From Aquimarina agarilytica ZC1 (GTDB lineage Bacteria; Bacteroidota; Bacteroidia; Flavobacteriales; Flavobacteriaceae): a stretch of 63,330 nucleotides of DNA. Positions 8,594-17,039 of this stretch are shown piece by piece. Where the stretch lies: the NCBI RefSeq assembly GCF_000255455.1, contig NZ_JH621267.1:1-63330 (forward strand), read 5' to 3'. Made by a program: the position numbers and the translations under genes. Every line of letters begins with the position of its first letter. Position 1 is the first letter of the stretch. The notes below the pieces were generated by a model, which saw only the letters and a list, made by a program, of their open reading frames with translations, did no database searches and was not told the DNA's origin.

Positions 8594-9670
8594 TTGAATT
8601 CTTTAAAAAAAAGAAATTTTGGACTTGATCTTTTGAGAGCCTTATCGATTTGGCTCGTTCTACTTCAACATGCCGGTATTAATATCCCAGGTCTAAAACC
8701 GATGAAGATTGGAACCATAGGTGTGGAAATTTTTTTTGTTATAAGTGGCTTTTTAATTGGTGGAATCCTTTTAAAGTCTATTGATGAAAAAAAAGGCATA
8801 ATAAACACTCTTAAAAACTTTTGGATTCGTAGGTGGATGAGAACACTACCTTTGTATTATACTGTATTATTATTCAAATATATAGTTATCGACAACTCCA
8901 TTGGTTGGAAGCTTATATATTATATTTTTTTTTTACAAAACAACTTACATCATGGTCCTAGTTTTCTAGGTGTCTCCTGGAGTCTTGTTTTAGAGGAATG
9001 GTTCTATCTATTTTGTCCAATATATTTACTTTTTTTAAACCACTTTTTAAAAAAAAGGAATCAAATTATTTTTTTTATAACCCTATTCATAACCAGTATT
9101 GTAATCTTACGTACTCGTTGGGTTTTAATTGAAAATGTATCTTTCGATAATGTTAATGCCTATTTCCCTTATCGATTTGACAGTATGTTTATTGGTGTTC
9201 TTTTGTCTTATTTAAACATCAATAAACCTTTGTTTTTTTCTGTTTTAAAATCTAAAAAGGTTTTTATAATTGGCCTGTTATTATTCATTTCGTACCTCTT
9301 TTTTTACTGGAATCTAGCTGTAAATAATCTCATAAACAAGACTTATGTACCCAGAACTATTGGTTTTTTTATCCTACCATTTTCGATTGGACTCACCTTG
9401 CCATATATTTCAACTTTAAAAATAAATTTCTATCAGAATAATTTAAAAAAAATTATCTTTTATTATATAACTTGGACTAGTTTGTTAACTTATTCCATCT
9501 ATCTTATTCATCCTTTTATTTATAATTATTTCATTGATAATAAAAAAATAACTAATATTTTTTTATTAAATTTTATCTCAGCTATTATCATTACTTACAT
9601 AACTTCTTACCTAATATTCAAAAACTTTGAAAACCCTATACTTAAACTTAGAGATAAAATATCCTCATAA
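8594..9670 (+). CDS. Acyltransferase 3 family membrane protein
   Basis: This polytopic inner-membrane enzyme of 358 residues has about ten hydrophobic helices. The family signature is visible: GLDLLRALSIWLVLLQHAG at the N-terminus supplies the catalytic histidine, then VEIFFVISGFLIGG, RRWMRTLPLYY and SWSLVLEEWFYL. Members transfer acyl groups, often O-acetyl, to cell-surface polysaccharides, and the substrate here cannot be read. The start is TTG at 8594; no upstream ATG is in frame and the family N-terminus begins right there. It lies 29 bp after the broken channel gene and may share its transcript. Confidence 0.88.
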   Translation: MNSLKKRNFGLDLLRALSIWLVLLQHAGINIPGLKPMKIGTIGVEIFFVISGFLIGGILLKSIDEKKGIINTLKNFWIRRWMRTLPLYYTVLLFKYIVIDNSIGWKLIYYIFFLQNNLHHGPSFLGVSWSLVLEEWFYLFCPIYLLFLNHFLKKRNQIIFFITLFITSIVILRTRWVLIENVSFDNVNAYFPYRFDSMFIGVLLSYLNINKPLFFSVLKSKKVFIIGLLLFISYLFFYWNLAVNNLINKTYVPRTIGFFILPFSIGLTLPYISTLKINFYQNNLKKIIFYYITWTSLLTYSIYLIHPFIYNYFIDNKKITNIFLLNFISAIIITYITSYLIFKNFENPILKLRDKISS

Positions 9671-9702
9671 AATAAACATATATAAATGTTAAAATTTAAT
9701 TT

Positions 9703-9718
9703 TGAAACGAACATTCCA
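9703..9718 (+). promoter_or_regulatory. Operator-like site before tetR-type gene
   Basis: TGAAACGAACATTCCA is a degenerate copy (13 of 16 positions) of the perfect palindrome at 10342-10357. It lies just upstream of a TATATTTG promoter element (9720-9727). This suggests that the TetR-type protein represses itself. Confidence 0.55.
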
Positions 9719-9719
9719 A

Positions 9720-9727
9720 TATATTTG
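9720..9727 (+). promoter_or_regulatory. tetR-type gene -7 promoter element
   Basis: TATATTTG matches TAnnTTTG, 17 nt before the ATG at 9745. The TTTG at 9701-9704 may be the -33 element, at a slightly short spacing. The operator-like site fills the spacer. Confidence 0.55.
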
Positions 9728-9744
9728 TAGTATCATTCAAGCTT

Positions 9745-10323
9745 ATGCCCAGACCCGAAGATTTCCATAGAGAACAAGTTCTAACAAAAATCCAAAATGT
9801 ATTTTGGATTAAGGGCTATAACGGTACTTCCATGCAAGATTTAGTAGATGCTTCGGGCTTAAACAGAAGTAGTATTTATAATTCTTTTGGAAATAAAATG
9901 GAATTATATAAACTAGTATTAAAAAATTACCAACATGAAAATAAAACGGTATTGGATCAAATTTGCTCCAATAAAAATGGTTTAGCTAGTATTCAATCCT
10001 TATTTGATGTCACCATTGACTATATGATTAATGACAAAGAGCGTAAAGGCTGTATGTTTATTAATTGTAATACCGAAATGGGCAATCAAAATATCCTGTT
10101 ACAGGAAATCACAAAAAATAATCAAGAAACTCTTGTTCAATTTTTTAAAGATTTAATTGAAAAAGGAAAAAAAGATGGTAGCATTCAAATCAATAAAGAT
10201 AGTATAACATTAGCCTACTATTTAGTAAGCTCATTTCAAGGTTTACGTATAACAGGAATGAATACAAAAAATAGAAGTTTTTTAGAAAGCATAGTAGAGA
10301 ATATCATTAAAACAATCACCTAA
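9745..10323 (+). CDS. TetR/AcrR family transcriptional regulator
   Basis: This 192-residue repressor has its helix-turn-helix at about residues 28-50 (TSMQDLVDASGLNRSSIYNSF, here the usual TetR pattern ending in an aromatic residue and K) and an all-helical ligand domain after it. The segment ERKGCMFINCNTEMG resembles the YdeS/AcrR-like group that often controls an adjacent oxidoreductase. Operator-like sites before this gene and before the SDR gene 49 bp downstream indicate joint repression of both, released by an unknown ligand. Confidence 0.9.
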   Translation: MPRPEDFHREQVLTKIQNVFWIKGYNGTSMQDLVDASGLNRSSIYNSFGNKMELYKLVLKNYQHENKTVLDQICSNKNGLASIQSLFDVTIDYMINDKERKGCMFINCNTEMGNQNILLQEITKNNQETLVQFFKDLIEKGKKDGSIQINKDSITLAYYLVSSFQGLRITGMNTKNRSFLESIVENIIKTIT

Positions 10324-10341
10324 TATTTTTTTAATCTAATT

Positions 10342-10357
10342 TGAAACGATCGTTTCA
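10342..10357 (+). promoter_or_regulatory. Perfect 16-bp palindromic operator of the SDR gene
   Basis: TGAAACGATCGTTTCA is its own reverse complement. It sits between a TTG (10341-10343) and a TAAATTTA (10361-10368), which are spaced 17 nt apart like -33 and -7 elements. It is the natural target for the TetR-type regulator encoded just upstream. Confidence 0.75.
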
Positions 10358-10372
10358 TAATAAATTTAACAT

Positions 10373-11125
10373 ATGAAAAAGTTTGAAAACAAAGTTGTAG
10401 TAGTAACCGGAGGAAATTCTGGAATTGGGCTTGCCACCGTAAAAGGTTTTTTAAACGAAGGCGCTAAAGTGGTATTTTCGGGTCGAAGACAAGAAGCTCT
10501 TGACCAAGTAAGTAATGAACTAACGGGTCAATACAAAGCGGTACTCGCTGATCAAGGCAAACTAGCTGATAATAAAAAATTAATTGACCAAACTGTGGCC
10601 ACATATGGTAAAATTGACGTAGTTTTTGCCAATGCAGGTGTGGCTCAATTTTCTCCAGCAGATCAAATTAATGAAGATTTTTTTGACAATCAATTCGATA
10701 TTAATATTAAAGGTCCTGCCTTTTTAATAAAGGAAGCCATTCCAAATTTGAATGATGGAGCAAGTATTATTTTTAACACTTCGATATCCAATCAAAAAGG
10801 TTTTCAAGGAGGTGCCGTATATAGCGCAACAAAAGGCGCTTTACGCTCCTATGCACGTGTACTTACTACCGAGCTTGCTCCTCGAAACATTAGAGTAAAC
10901 TCAGTTGCTCCTGGACCAATAACCACTCCTATTTATAATAAAATGGATGGCATGAATGAAGAACAACTTGAACAAATGGGTGCTAGTTTTGCTCAAAGTG
11001 TGCCATTAAAACGCTTTGGAGAATCTAAAGAAATTGCTGATGCTGTGTTATTTTTAGCAAGTACCGAAGCTAGCTATGTAAACGGCATAGAATTGGAAGT
11101 TGATGGAGGAATGACTCAAATTTAG
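10373..11125 (+). CDS. Short-chain dehydrogenase/reductase
   Basis: This cytoplasmic NAD(P)-dependent oxidoreductase has 250 residues, the usual SDR length. It shows the cofactor motif TGGNSGIG near residues 12-19, the NAG motif (ANAGVAQ) near 88, the catalytic Ser in NTSISN, and the YSATK catalytic Tyr/Lys pair near 153-157. It ends with the usual NGIELEVDGGMTQI-type C-terminus. The substrate is not predictable. Regulation by the upstream TetR-type protein is supported by the palindrome in its promoter. The pair looks like a stand-alone detoxification or stress-response module. Confidence 0.93.
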   Translation: MKKFENKVVVVTGGNSGIGLATVKGFLNEGAKVVFSGRRQEALDQVSNELTGQYKAVLADQGKLADNKKLIDQTVATYGKIDVVFANAGVAQFSPADQINEDFFDNQFDINIKGPAFLIKEAIPNLNDGASIIFNTSISNQKGFQGGAVYSATKGALRSYARVLTTELAPRNIRVNSVAPGPITTPIYNKMDGMNEEQLEQMGASFAQSVPLKRFGESKEIADAVLFLASTEASYVNGIELEVDGGMTQI

Positions 11126-11140
11126 CATATTATCACAACC

Positions 11141-11176
11141 ACTAAGCTGGATTGACATTTAACAATTCAGCTTAGT
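11141..11176. terminator. Bidirectional terminator between convergent genes
   Basis: ACTAAGCTG (11141-11149) pairs with CAGCTTAGT (11168-11176), followed by TTTT on the plus strand. The right arm overlaps the last codons of the minus-strand gene ending at 11167. Confidence 0.6.
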
Positions 11177-11712
11177 TTTGCTCTGACTTCACGAGTAAAA
11201 CTTACTTTTATTCCAGGTGATAATGTATTTGTATAATAATCTGTAGTAAAATGAAGTAACTCTTCCTTTAATTCTGGGTAATTATCCGAAATTTTTAATA
11301 GCATCCAAAAAGCTCTAATTCTGGTTGATGGTATTTTTTTTATGTCTTCCCAAATAGTCATACAACTGTCAAATAGCTTCCCTTCTTGTACTTCGTTAAG
11401 TCGCATTTTATCTAAAATAATTAAAAGTTGCCGCTGATGTCCATCATGATTTTTAATTTTAGATAAACATTCAATATACCTATCCACATACTTTAACAAA
11501 CTAACATCATTTTTTTTCATCATATGTCCCAATAACATAGCACAACGCCAAGCTTGTTTATGTGATAAAGATAATGATGCAGTTATCAGTTCAGCATAAA
11601 GCTGTGGATGCTCATGTATGTAAGCAATCATTTGATCATTTTTATTAAAATGATTGAAAATATAATCAATAGAAAAAATCTGTTTTGGCATAATTTTGGA
11701 TGATAAAATCAT
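11167..11712 (-). CDS. Helical-repeat (HEAT-like) protein, function unknown
   Basis: This 181-residue, probably cytoplasmic protein has no signal peptide. It is almost all helical, with repeating amphipathic pairs such as AWRCAMLLGHMM and RIRAFWMLLKI that resemble HEAT/ARM repeats. I do not recognise a named family. The first ATG (11712) is used, although a second Met eight codons in (MPKQIFS) is equally possible. It is divergent from the DUF3332 lipoprotein gene with about 60 bp between them, so their promoters must lie close together. Confidence 0.7.
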   Translation of the reverse strand: MILSSKIMPKQIFSIDYIFNHFNKNDQMIAYIHEHPQLYAELITASLSLSHKQAWRCAMLLGHMMKKNDVSLLKYVDRYIECLSKIKNHDGHQRQLLIILDKMRLNEVQEGKLFDSCMTIWEDIKKIPSTRIRAFWMLLKISDNYPELKEELLHFTTDYYTNTLSPGIKVSFTREVRAKLS

Positions 11713-11772
11713 TTAATTTTATACTCAAATTTAATCTTATTATTAAATTTTTAACTTAAAACAATTATTATC

Positions 11773-12354
11773 ATGAAAAAAGCAATCATTTGTATCACTC
11801 TTGCTAGCACCACCTTATTCACAAGCTGTATTGGTTCATTTAGTGCATTCAATGGTTTACGCGATTGGAACGAAAGTGTAACTGACAATCAATTTGGAAA
11901 CGAAGTCATTTTTTTAGCACTATGGATTATTCCAGTGTATCAGTTAGCCACTTTAGGTGATTTGATCGTTTTTAATGCCATTGAATTTTGGGGAGGCGAT
12001 AATCCTATAGCGATGAAAGAAGGTGACTCCGAAACTCGTATTGTAAAAAGCAAAGGAAATACCTACCAAATTACAGCTACAAAAAACAGATTCCATGTAG
12101 CCATAATAGAGGGTAAAAGAAAAGGAGAAACTAGCGATTTAATATATGCTCCTGAGGATAAAAGCTGGAGTGCCATTAAAGCAAATGGAGAAAAAGTAAA
12201 ACTTACTTCATTAAAAAAAGGTTTACGTATGGTTCATTTACCTAATGGAGAAAGTATCCATGTACAACCTGGAATGAGTAAAGTAGCTACTGTAAATTAT
12301 TTAGATCAAAAATTAGCCACTTATGATTTATGCGAATACGCTGAGTTAGATTAA
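11773..12354 (+). CDS. DUF3332 lipoprotein
   Basis: The protein has 193 residues with a lipoprotein signal (TTLFTSCIGSF, Cys at 19). The conserved N-terminal block follows: FNGLRDWNESVTDNQF, then a hydrophobic segment (FLALWIIPVYQLATLGDLIVF) and EFWGGDNP. These are the marks of the DUF3332 family. The C-terminal half is beta-rich. The role is unknown; it is probably anchored to the cell envelope. A strong terminator follows at once, so it is monocistronic. Confidence 0.85.
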   Translation: MKKAIICITLASTTLFTSCIGSFSAFNGLRDWNESVTDNQFGNEVIFLALWIIPVYQLATLGDLIVFNAIEFWGGDNPIAMKEGDSETRIVKSKGNTYQITATKNRFHVAIIEGKRKGETSDLIYAPEDKSWSAIKANGEKVKLTSLKKGLRMVHLPNGESIHVQPGMSKVATVNYLDQKLATYDLCEYAELD

Positions 12355-12363
12355 AACACTTTA

Positions 12364-12407
12364 AACCTCATTCAAAATGTTATATTTTTATCATTTTGAA
12401 TGAGGTT
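12364..12407 (+). terminator. Terminator after DUF3332 gene
   Basis: AACCTCATTCAAAATG (12364-12379) pairs perfectly over 16 bp with CATTTTGAATGAGGTT (12392-12407), followed by ATTTTATT. Confidence 0.85.
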
Positions 12408-12529
12408 ATTTTATTAAAAAAAACACTTCCTAACAAACTACTTATCAAATTTATAGATTGAGATTGTTATTACTTTCTAGCGTTGTTTATAAATTATTCC
12501 TTAAATTATATCATAATAGGAAAACCATT

Positions 12530-13429
12530 ATGAAATCAATCAGCATGCTTAATCTCTGCTTCCTTTTGTTAATTGGAATATCTTGCTCAAGTAGCGACAA
12601 CAATGATACAGGAACAGTTCCTCCTGGTATGTCTCAAAATCCTAAACCGGATGAAAAACCAGATCCAGAAACTATAGTGCTTGGGGATTGGAAACTGGAA
12701 TGGGAAGATAATTTTGACACCAATTTAAATCAATGGGATATATGGGAAGGTGGTGCTTTTAATAATGAAATTCAACTCTACAGAAGCGAACAACTTTCCT
12801 TAGCCGATGGCATCCTGAGTATTAAAGCTAATAGGATGGCTATAAGTGGCCCTACAAATCCTTTTGATACTACGGTAAAAGACTTTTCATACGTATCTGG
12901 TCGTATTGAAACTAAAGTAACTTATGGTCCAGAAAACACCAATGGAAAAAGAGAATATCGTATTATATCGCGCATTAAACTCCCTAAAGGTTTTGGGATG
13001 TGGCCGGCATTTTGGACTTTTGCAGATCCTTGGCCTACAAAAGGCGAAATTGACATTTTAGAGGCCAGAGGCAATCAACCTCACACACTAGCTTCAAATA
13101 TCTTTTATGGTTCGCAAGCAGGAAATTCTCAACTAAAACAAAGTGATACAAAAAAAGAATATACCGTTACACCCGATACTAGGGCCGATTTTCATGAATA
13201 TGAGTTAATCTGGAAAAAAGAAGGTCTGCAAATTTTATTTGATGGTGAATTACTTGGAACTTATGAAGCCTCAGAAAAAAATGGTCTTGTTCAATTTTTT
13301 GGAAGTAAGCATAAAATTATTTTAAATCTAGCCGTTGGTGGCTTATTTTTCCCTCCAAACAGTGATCCTAAAGATTTTCCAGATACCGCTGTAATGGAAG
13401 TAGATTGGGTAAAAGTTTACAAGCGCTAA
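12530..13429 (+). CDS. GH16 beta-glucanase, laminarinase type, lipoprotein
   Basis: This secreted, lipid-anchored glycoside hydrolase has 299 residues. I chose ATG 12530 over an in-frame start at 12458 because MKSISMLNLCFLLLIGISCSS is a classic lipoprotein signal. After a Pro/Asp-rich linker the GH16 fold begins at LEWEDNFD. The catalytic motif is GEIDILEA (ExDxxE), preceded by MWPAFWTF and followed by ILNLAVGG and MEVDWVKVYKR, the laminarinase-like pattern. It probably hydrolyses beta-1,3-glucan at the cell surface. It is convergent with the LytTR regulator gene, 35 bp away. Confidence 0.9.
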   Translation: MKSISMLNLCFLLLIGISCSSSDNNDTGTVPPGMSQNPKPDEKPDPETIVLGDWKLEWEDNFDTNLNQWDIWEGGAFNNEIQLYRSEQLSLADGILSIKANRMAISGPTNPFDTTVKDFSYVSGRIETKVTYGPENTNGKREYRIISRIKLPKGFGMWPAFWTFADPWPTKGEIDILEARGNQPHTLASNIFYGSQAGNSQLKQSDTKKEYTVTPDTRADFHEYELIWKKEGLQILFDGELLGTYEASEKNGLVQFFGSKHKIILNLAVGGLFFPPNSDPKDFPDTAVMEVDWVKVYKR

Positions 13430-13464
13430 ATACAACTGCTTAACACAATCTTATTATTAAAATT

Positions 13465-14229
13465 CTAATTTTCCAACCACAATTTAAAATCTTTTACTTT
13501 TTCCCTGCTCACAATTACTTCTGAAGCATCAAAATGGTGTAATTTTAATTCTAATCTGGAATTTGTGTACGAAATGATATCTTTAATTGCAGTAATATTT
13601 ACAAAAAACTTGCGGCTTACTCGGTAAAAAGAAGCTGGATCCAACTCCTCCTCTAGTTGTTCTAAAGTAAGATCCATTAAATAACTCCGATTACTTGAAG
13701 TATGTAAATAAGTCCCTTTATTTTCCGAATAAAAACATTCTATATCATTTACATTAAAAATTTTTAAATGCTGCCCTACTCTTATTGTAAAGCGTTGTTT
13801 ATATTCCTTTTGGTCCGAAAAATTCAACAATGTTTTTAATGCATTATAATCTAACTGTACATTAGACGATCTTAGCTGTGATTTAAACTTCACTACAGCC
13901 TGTTCCAACTCATCGGCATCTATTGGTTTTAATAAATAATCAATGCTTTTTAACTTAAAAGCCTTTAATGCATATTCATCATAGGCTGTGGTAAAAATAA
14001 TAGAACTATCTACGGTAACCTCATCAAAAATTTCAAACGAAAGACCATCACTCAATTGAATATCTAAAAAAACGAGGTCTGGATGCTGCTGTTGCCGAAA
14101 CCATATAATAGCTTCTTCAACAGAATGAACTACATCCAACACTTTTAAATTAATCGCTTCTACCATACGCTTTAATCTGCGCGCCGATGGTTTTTCATCT
14201 TCAATGATTAATGTGGTTATTATTCCCAT
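13465..14229 (-). CDS. LytTR-family response regulator
   Basis: This 254-residue cytoplasmic transcription factor has a receiver domain at 1-120, with acidic pocket EDE at 10-12, phospho-acceptor Asp in LVFLDIQ (about 56) and the conserved Lys in LLKPID. A LytTR DNA-binding domain follows (about 145-254), with FYRVSRKFFVN and a C-terminal VSREKVKDFK. It is the last gene of a minus-strand operon and overlaps the 2TM gene upstream by 10 nt. Its partner is the LytS-type kinase two genes upstream. The target genes cannot be read, but the operon begins with a TonB-dependent receptor. Confidence 0.93.
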   Translation of the reverse strand: MGIITTLIIEDEKPSARRLKRMVEAINLKVLDVVHSVEEAIIWFRQQQHPDLVFLDIQLSDGLSFEIFDEVTVDSSIIFTTAYDEYALKAFKLKSIDYLLKPIDADELEQAVVKFKSQLRSSNVQLDYNALKTLLNFSDQKEYKQRFTIRVGQHLKIFNVNDIECFYSENKGTYLHTSSNRSYLMDLTLEQLEEELDPASFYRVSRKFFVNITAIKDIISYTNSRLELKLHHFDASEVIVSREKVKDFKLWLEN

Positions 14230-14519
14230 CTGTCCGTTTTTTCTTTTTTCTGTAAAAACTCCTGCATCTTTCTATCTTCCCAATCCTTATTAAAAAAAGG
14301 ATTGTAATTAAACGCTGTAATTCCATTTAAAATAACGCCTAAACCCCACCCCATAGCAGGCCAAATTACCCAAGGATAGGCAAGTTTATTTTGATAATAG
14401 TTAAGTGCAACCAGTCCTAATATAACCAAAATATAGGTCATTAAATTAGTATAAAATTTCTTAATTTTTTCTACACGTTCCTTCGCCTTATTATACTTAT
14501 GCTCTTGTAAATTATCCAT
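14220..14519 (-). CDS. Small 2TM-domain membrane protein
   Basis: The protein has 99 residues: an N-terminal charged helix (AKERVEKIKKFYTNL), two membrane helices separated by YPWVIWPAMGWGLGV, and the C-terminal signature FNKDWEDRKMQEFLQKK. This is the 2TM domain, which in Bacteroidetes accompanies LytS-type kinases. It lies between the kinase and the response regulator, overlapping the latter by 10 nt, which implies translational coupling. A role in tuning the kinase in the membrane is inference. Confidence 0.88.
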   Translation of the reverse strand: MDNLQEHKYNKAKERVEKIKKFYTNLMTYILVILGLVALNYYQNKLAYPWVIWPAMGWGLGVILNGITAFNYNPFFNKDWEDRKMQEFLQKKEKTDRWE

Positions 14520-14528
14520 AATAATGAT

Positions 14529-15869
14529 TTAAAAATTATCCTTTTCCATAAATTCTCTCATCTTACGTTCTTCCCAATTTTTGCCTAAAATCAAATTGCT
14601 ATTAAATGTATGAAAACCATGCAATATTACTCCCAGCCCCCAACCGAACATTGGAAATAAAAACCAATAAAAGTGTGGCGAGGTGTAATGATTAAAAATA
14701 GCTAAACCAGGAATGACAACACAATATGAAATTAAATTGAAATAAAATCCTTTGATGTTTTCTACATACTCTTTTGCTTTTTGATAATCCCGATTTTCCT
14801 TGGTTGATATTGGTGTAATTGGCTCCATAACGGCGGTAATTTTTTTGGTTAACATGGGTAATTTTGCTATAAATTCAGTCCGTGTTTTTCGCACACTAAA
14901 TAGTCTATTTGTTAATAATGCATAACGTTGTGTTATATTTGATAGGCCTACCCCACTATCACTTTGTATCACTTTTTTAGGCTGTAAATTATTTACAACA
15001 TATAAAAAACCGGCTTCTTCATAAATTTTAATTTTTAGGGGGTTACTTGGCATGACCACATTATGTTTTACCGTGTTTTCTAACAATAGTTGTAATGATA
15101 AAGGCACAATTTTAGCTTCAGGATTCGATATCTGTTCTGGCAACAAAAGCTCTATACTGTCTTCGAACCTCATTTGCAATAATGACATATAAGTTTTAGC
15201 AAAAACTAACTCCTCATTTACAGATACTAAATCTTTGTTTTTTTGCTCCAATACATAGCGATATACTTTTGATAATGATGTGGTAAATCCCCTAGCTGCA
15301 TTCGGGTTTTCTTCAATTAATGAGGTCAACACATTTAAACTGTTAAACAAAAAATGCGGGTCCAATTGATTTCTAAGTGCATCAAACTTAGCCGATGCAG
15401 TCCCCGCTATAATTTTTTGCTCATTTAACTTTTTCTCTTGATAGGCTTTATAAAAACCAATGGCCTGAAAAAATAAGGATACAGCTATGGTGAAAACTAA
15501 CGGAAACCCATAATAAACTATACTTTCATTAGCTATAAAATCCTCAAAAGAATACTTCCTTTCAATGCCAACTATATGTATAATTCTACATAAAAAATAA
15601 GTGGGCATAACCACAACAATACTTCCTATAACACCCCAAAGTAAATTTTTAACTCCCTGCTCTTCCCAACTTATTTTTTTGTATAAAAAACTAAAAAAAG
15701 AAGCACAGGCAATGCTAATTAACCCACTATATAAAAGTGAAATACTAAAGGATTTAAAACTTAACAAAGCATCCAAAAAAGGAATTTTATAAAAGAAAAC
15801 CACATTAATTACATGTATCACAACACTGACCGTGATACTTACCAAGCCTATTTTTTTTAGTTCTTTCAT
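14529..15869 (-). CDS. LytS-type sensor histidine kinase with C-terminal 2TM domain
   Basis: This inner-membrane kinase has 446 residues. Four hydrophobic helices occupy about 1-145. Then comes the His_kinase domain, with LRNQLDPHFLFNSLNVL carrying the phospho-acceptor His near 173, and a short ATPase part with LENTVKHN and GVGLSNITQRYALL. Unusually, the chain continues into a complete 2TM domain (about 360-446) ending NWEERKMREFMEKDNF. The two neighbouring genes encode free copies of the same domain. The fusion suggests that the 2TM unit physically interacts with the kinase. Confidence 0.92.
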   Translation of the reverse strand: MKELKKIGLVSITVSVVIHVINVVFFYKIPFLDALLSFKSFSISLLYSGLISIACASFFSFLYKKISWEEQGVKNLLWGVIGSIVVVMPTYFLCRIIHIVGIERKYSFEDFIANESIVYYGFPLVFTIAVSLFFQAIGFYKAYQEKKLNEQKIIAGTASAKFDALRNQLDPHFLFNSLNVLTSLIEENPNAARGFTTSLSKVYRYVLEQKNKDLVSVNEELVFAKTYMSLLQMRFEDSIELLLPEQISNPEAKIVPLSLQLLLENTVKHNVVMPSNPLKIKIYEEAGFLYVVNNLQPKKVIQSDSGVGLSNITQRYALLTNRLFSVRKTRTEFIAKLPMLTKKITAVMEPITPISTKENRDYQKAKEYVENIKGFYFNLISYCVVIPGLAIFNHYTSPHFYWFLFPMFGWGLGVILHGFHTFNSNLILGKNWEERKMREFMEKDNF

Positions 15870-15935
15870 CCCTTAATAAAATTCAAATCCCTCTTTATAA
15901 ACAAGGCACTTCCTTTACATTCTATAATTAACACA

Positions 15936-16562
15936 CTAATTATTACATTCTTTTAATAACATTTCTACTCTTTCTTTTCCCCATGTTGGTCCAAAAGGCA
16001 CTGTTGGTTTGTCCTTTTCAAATAAAAGTAAGCTTTTTTCAAAATCTTTACATAAAGGTGTTGTATCTTCTTTAAAAAACCTAGCAGCCCCTAATTTCCA
16101 CTCTGCATAACTGGCATTTACCCGTGGGTTTTCAGGCGCTATTGCCATTGCAGTTTCGTAAATTTTAACAATTTTAGGCGCTAATTTTTGTGACAATGCT
16201 GCTGGGTTTTCCATCATTTGTGCCGTATACAAAAGCGCTTGGAGTACCATAATTTCTGGATTGTTAGCAGAATAGGTAGTCGCTGAATTTAAATTATTTT
16301 GGGCTTTTTCCAATTGCGCATTAATAATTTTTCGATCCTTTGTCCTAAAACTATTGGTAATATTTACGTTAGCCACATAGTAATAAGGCAACCAATTTTC
16401 CTTTTCGGCATTTGCAATACGTTCAAATAAATTACTCGCTTCCTCTATTTTATTTTCCTGCCAAAACCCAAAAGCTTTTTGCATTCCCTGTTCATAATTC
16501 CCTTGTGCTTTTATTGATAAAACAAGTAAGCATAAACTGATTATTGATATTATTTTTTTCAT
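15936..16562 (-). CDS. Exported TPR-like protein
   Basis: The protein has 208 residues with a Sec signal peptide (SLCLLVLSIKAQG) and then helical pairs that look like tetratricopeptide repeats: GMQKAFGFWQENKIEEASNLF, PYYYVANVNI and PRVNASYAEWKLGAA. No catalytic motif is visible. It is probably periplasmic, where it could bind another protein. It lies inside the operon between a 2TM gene and the LytS-type kinase, so a link to the signalling module is likely but unproven. Confidence 0.75.
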   Translation of the reverse strand: MKKIISIISLCLLVLSIKAQGNYEQGMQKAFGFWQENKIEEASNLFERIANAEKENWLPYYYVANVNITNSFRTKDRKIINAQLEKAQNNLNSATTYSANNPEIMVLQALLYTAQMMENPAALSQKLAPKIVKIYETAMAIAPENPRVNASYAEWKLGAARFFKEDTTPLCKDFEKSLLLFEKDKPTVPFGPTWGKERVEMLLKECNN

Positions 16563-16609
16563 ATTATTTGTTGTTAGTTCCCTTTCGGGAGAATTAAATT
16601 ACGTTTCTA

Positions 16610-16894
16610 TTACTTATTGATAAACTCTCTTATTTTTCGTTCTTCCCATGCTTTACCAAAAAACAATTGTGGGCTAAATAATTTAAATCCTCTTATGGCT
16701 AAGCCTAATCCCCAAAAAAATAATGGATAAAAAAACCACAAATGATAAGGGGCCGTTTTAAAATTAAATATTGCCAAAGCAGTTATTACCACACCATAAA
16801 CCACCAAATTGTTATAAAACTCCTTAACTTTTTCAACGTGCGCTACTGCGGATTGATACTTTGTATTTTCGTTGTTATTTGATATTGATTCCAT
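16610..16894 (-). CDS. Small 2TM-domain membrane protein (second copy)
   Basis: A 94-residue paralogue of the protein at 14220-14519. It has a charged helix (AVAHVEKVKEFYNNLVVY), two membrane helices around YHLWFFYPLFFWGLGL, and the C-terminal FFGKAWEERKIREFINK. The operon therefore carries three 2TM units: two free and one fused to the kinase. It follows the TonB-dependent receptor gene by about 145 bp. Confidence 0.87.
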   Translation of the reverse strand: MESISNNNENTKYQSAVAHVEKVKEFYNNLVVYGVVITALAIFNFKTAPYHLWFFYPLFFWGLGLAIRGFKLFSPQLFFGKAWEERKIREFINK

Positions 16895-17039
16895 AATTGT
16901 TCCTATTTTATAGTTTGAATATTTAGTATTGATTTACATGTCAAATATCCTGACATTCAACAGTATTTCTATTTTTAACTTACCGAAGTGTAATTTTTAA
17001 AGGATGAATTGTAATTGCGCTAATTTTATTTGTCCTTCA

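Noticed and set aside
12458..12529. Longer start for the laminarinase-type GH16
   Set aside because: The extra 24 residues precede a perfect lipoprotein signal and would spoil it.
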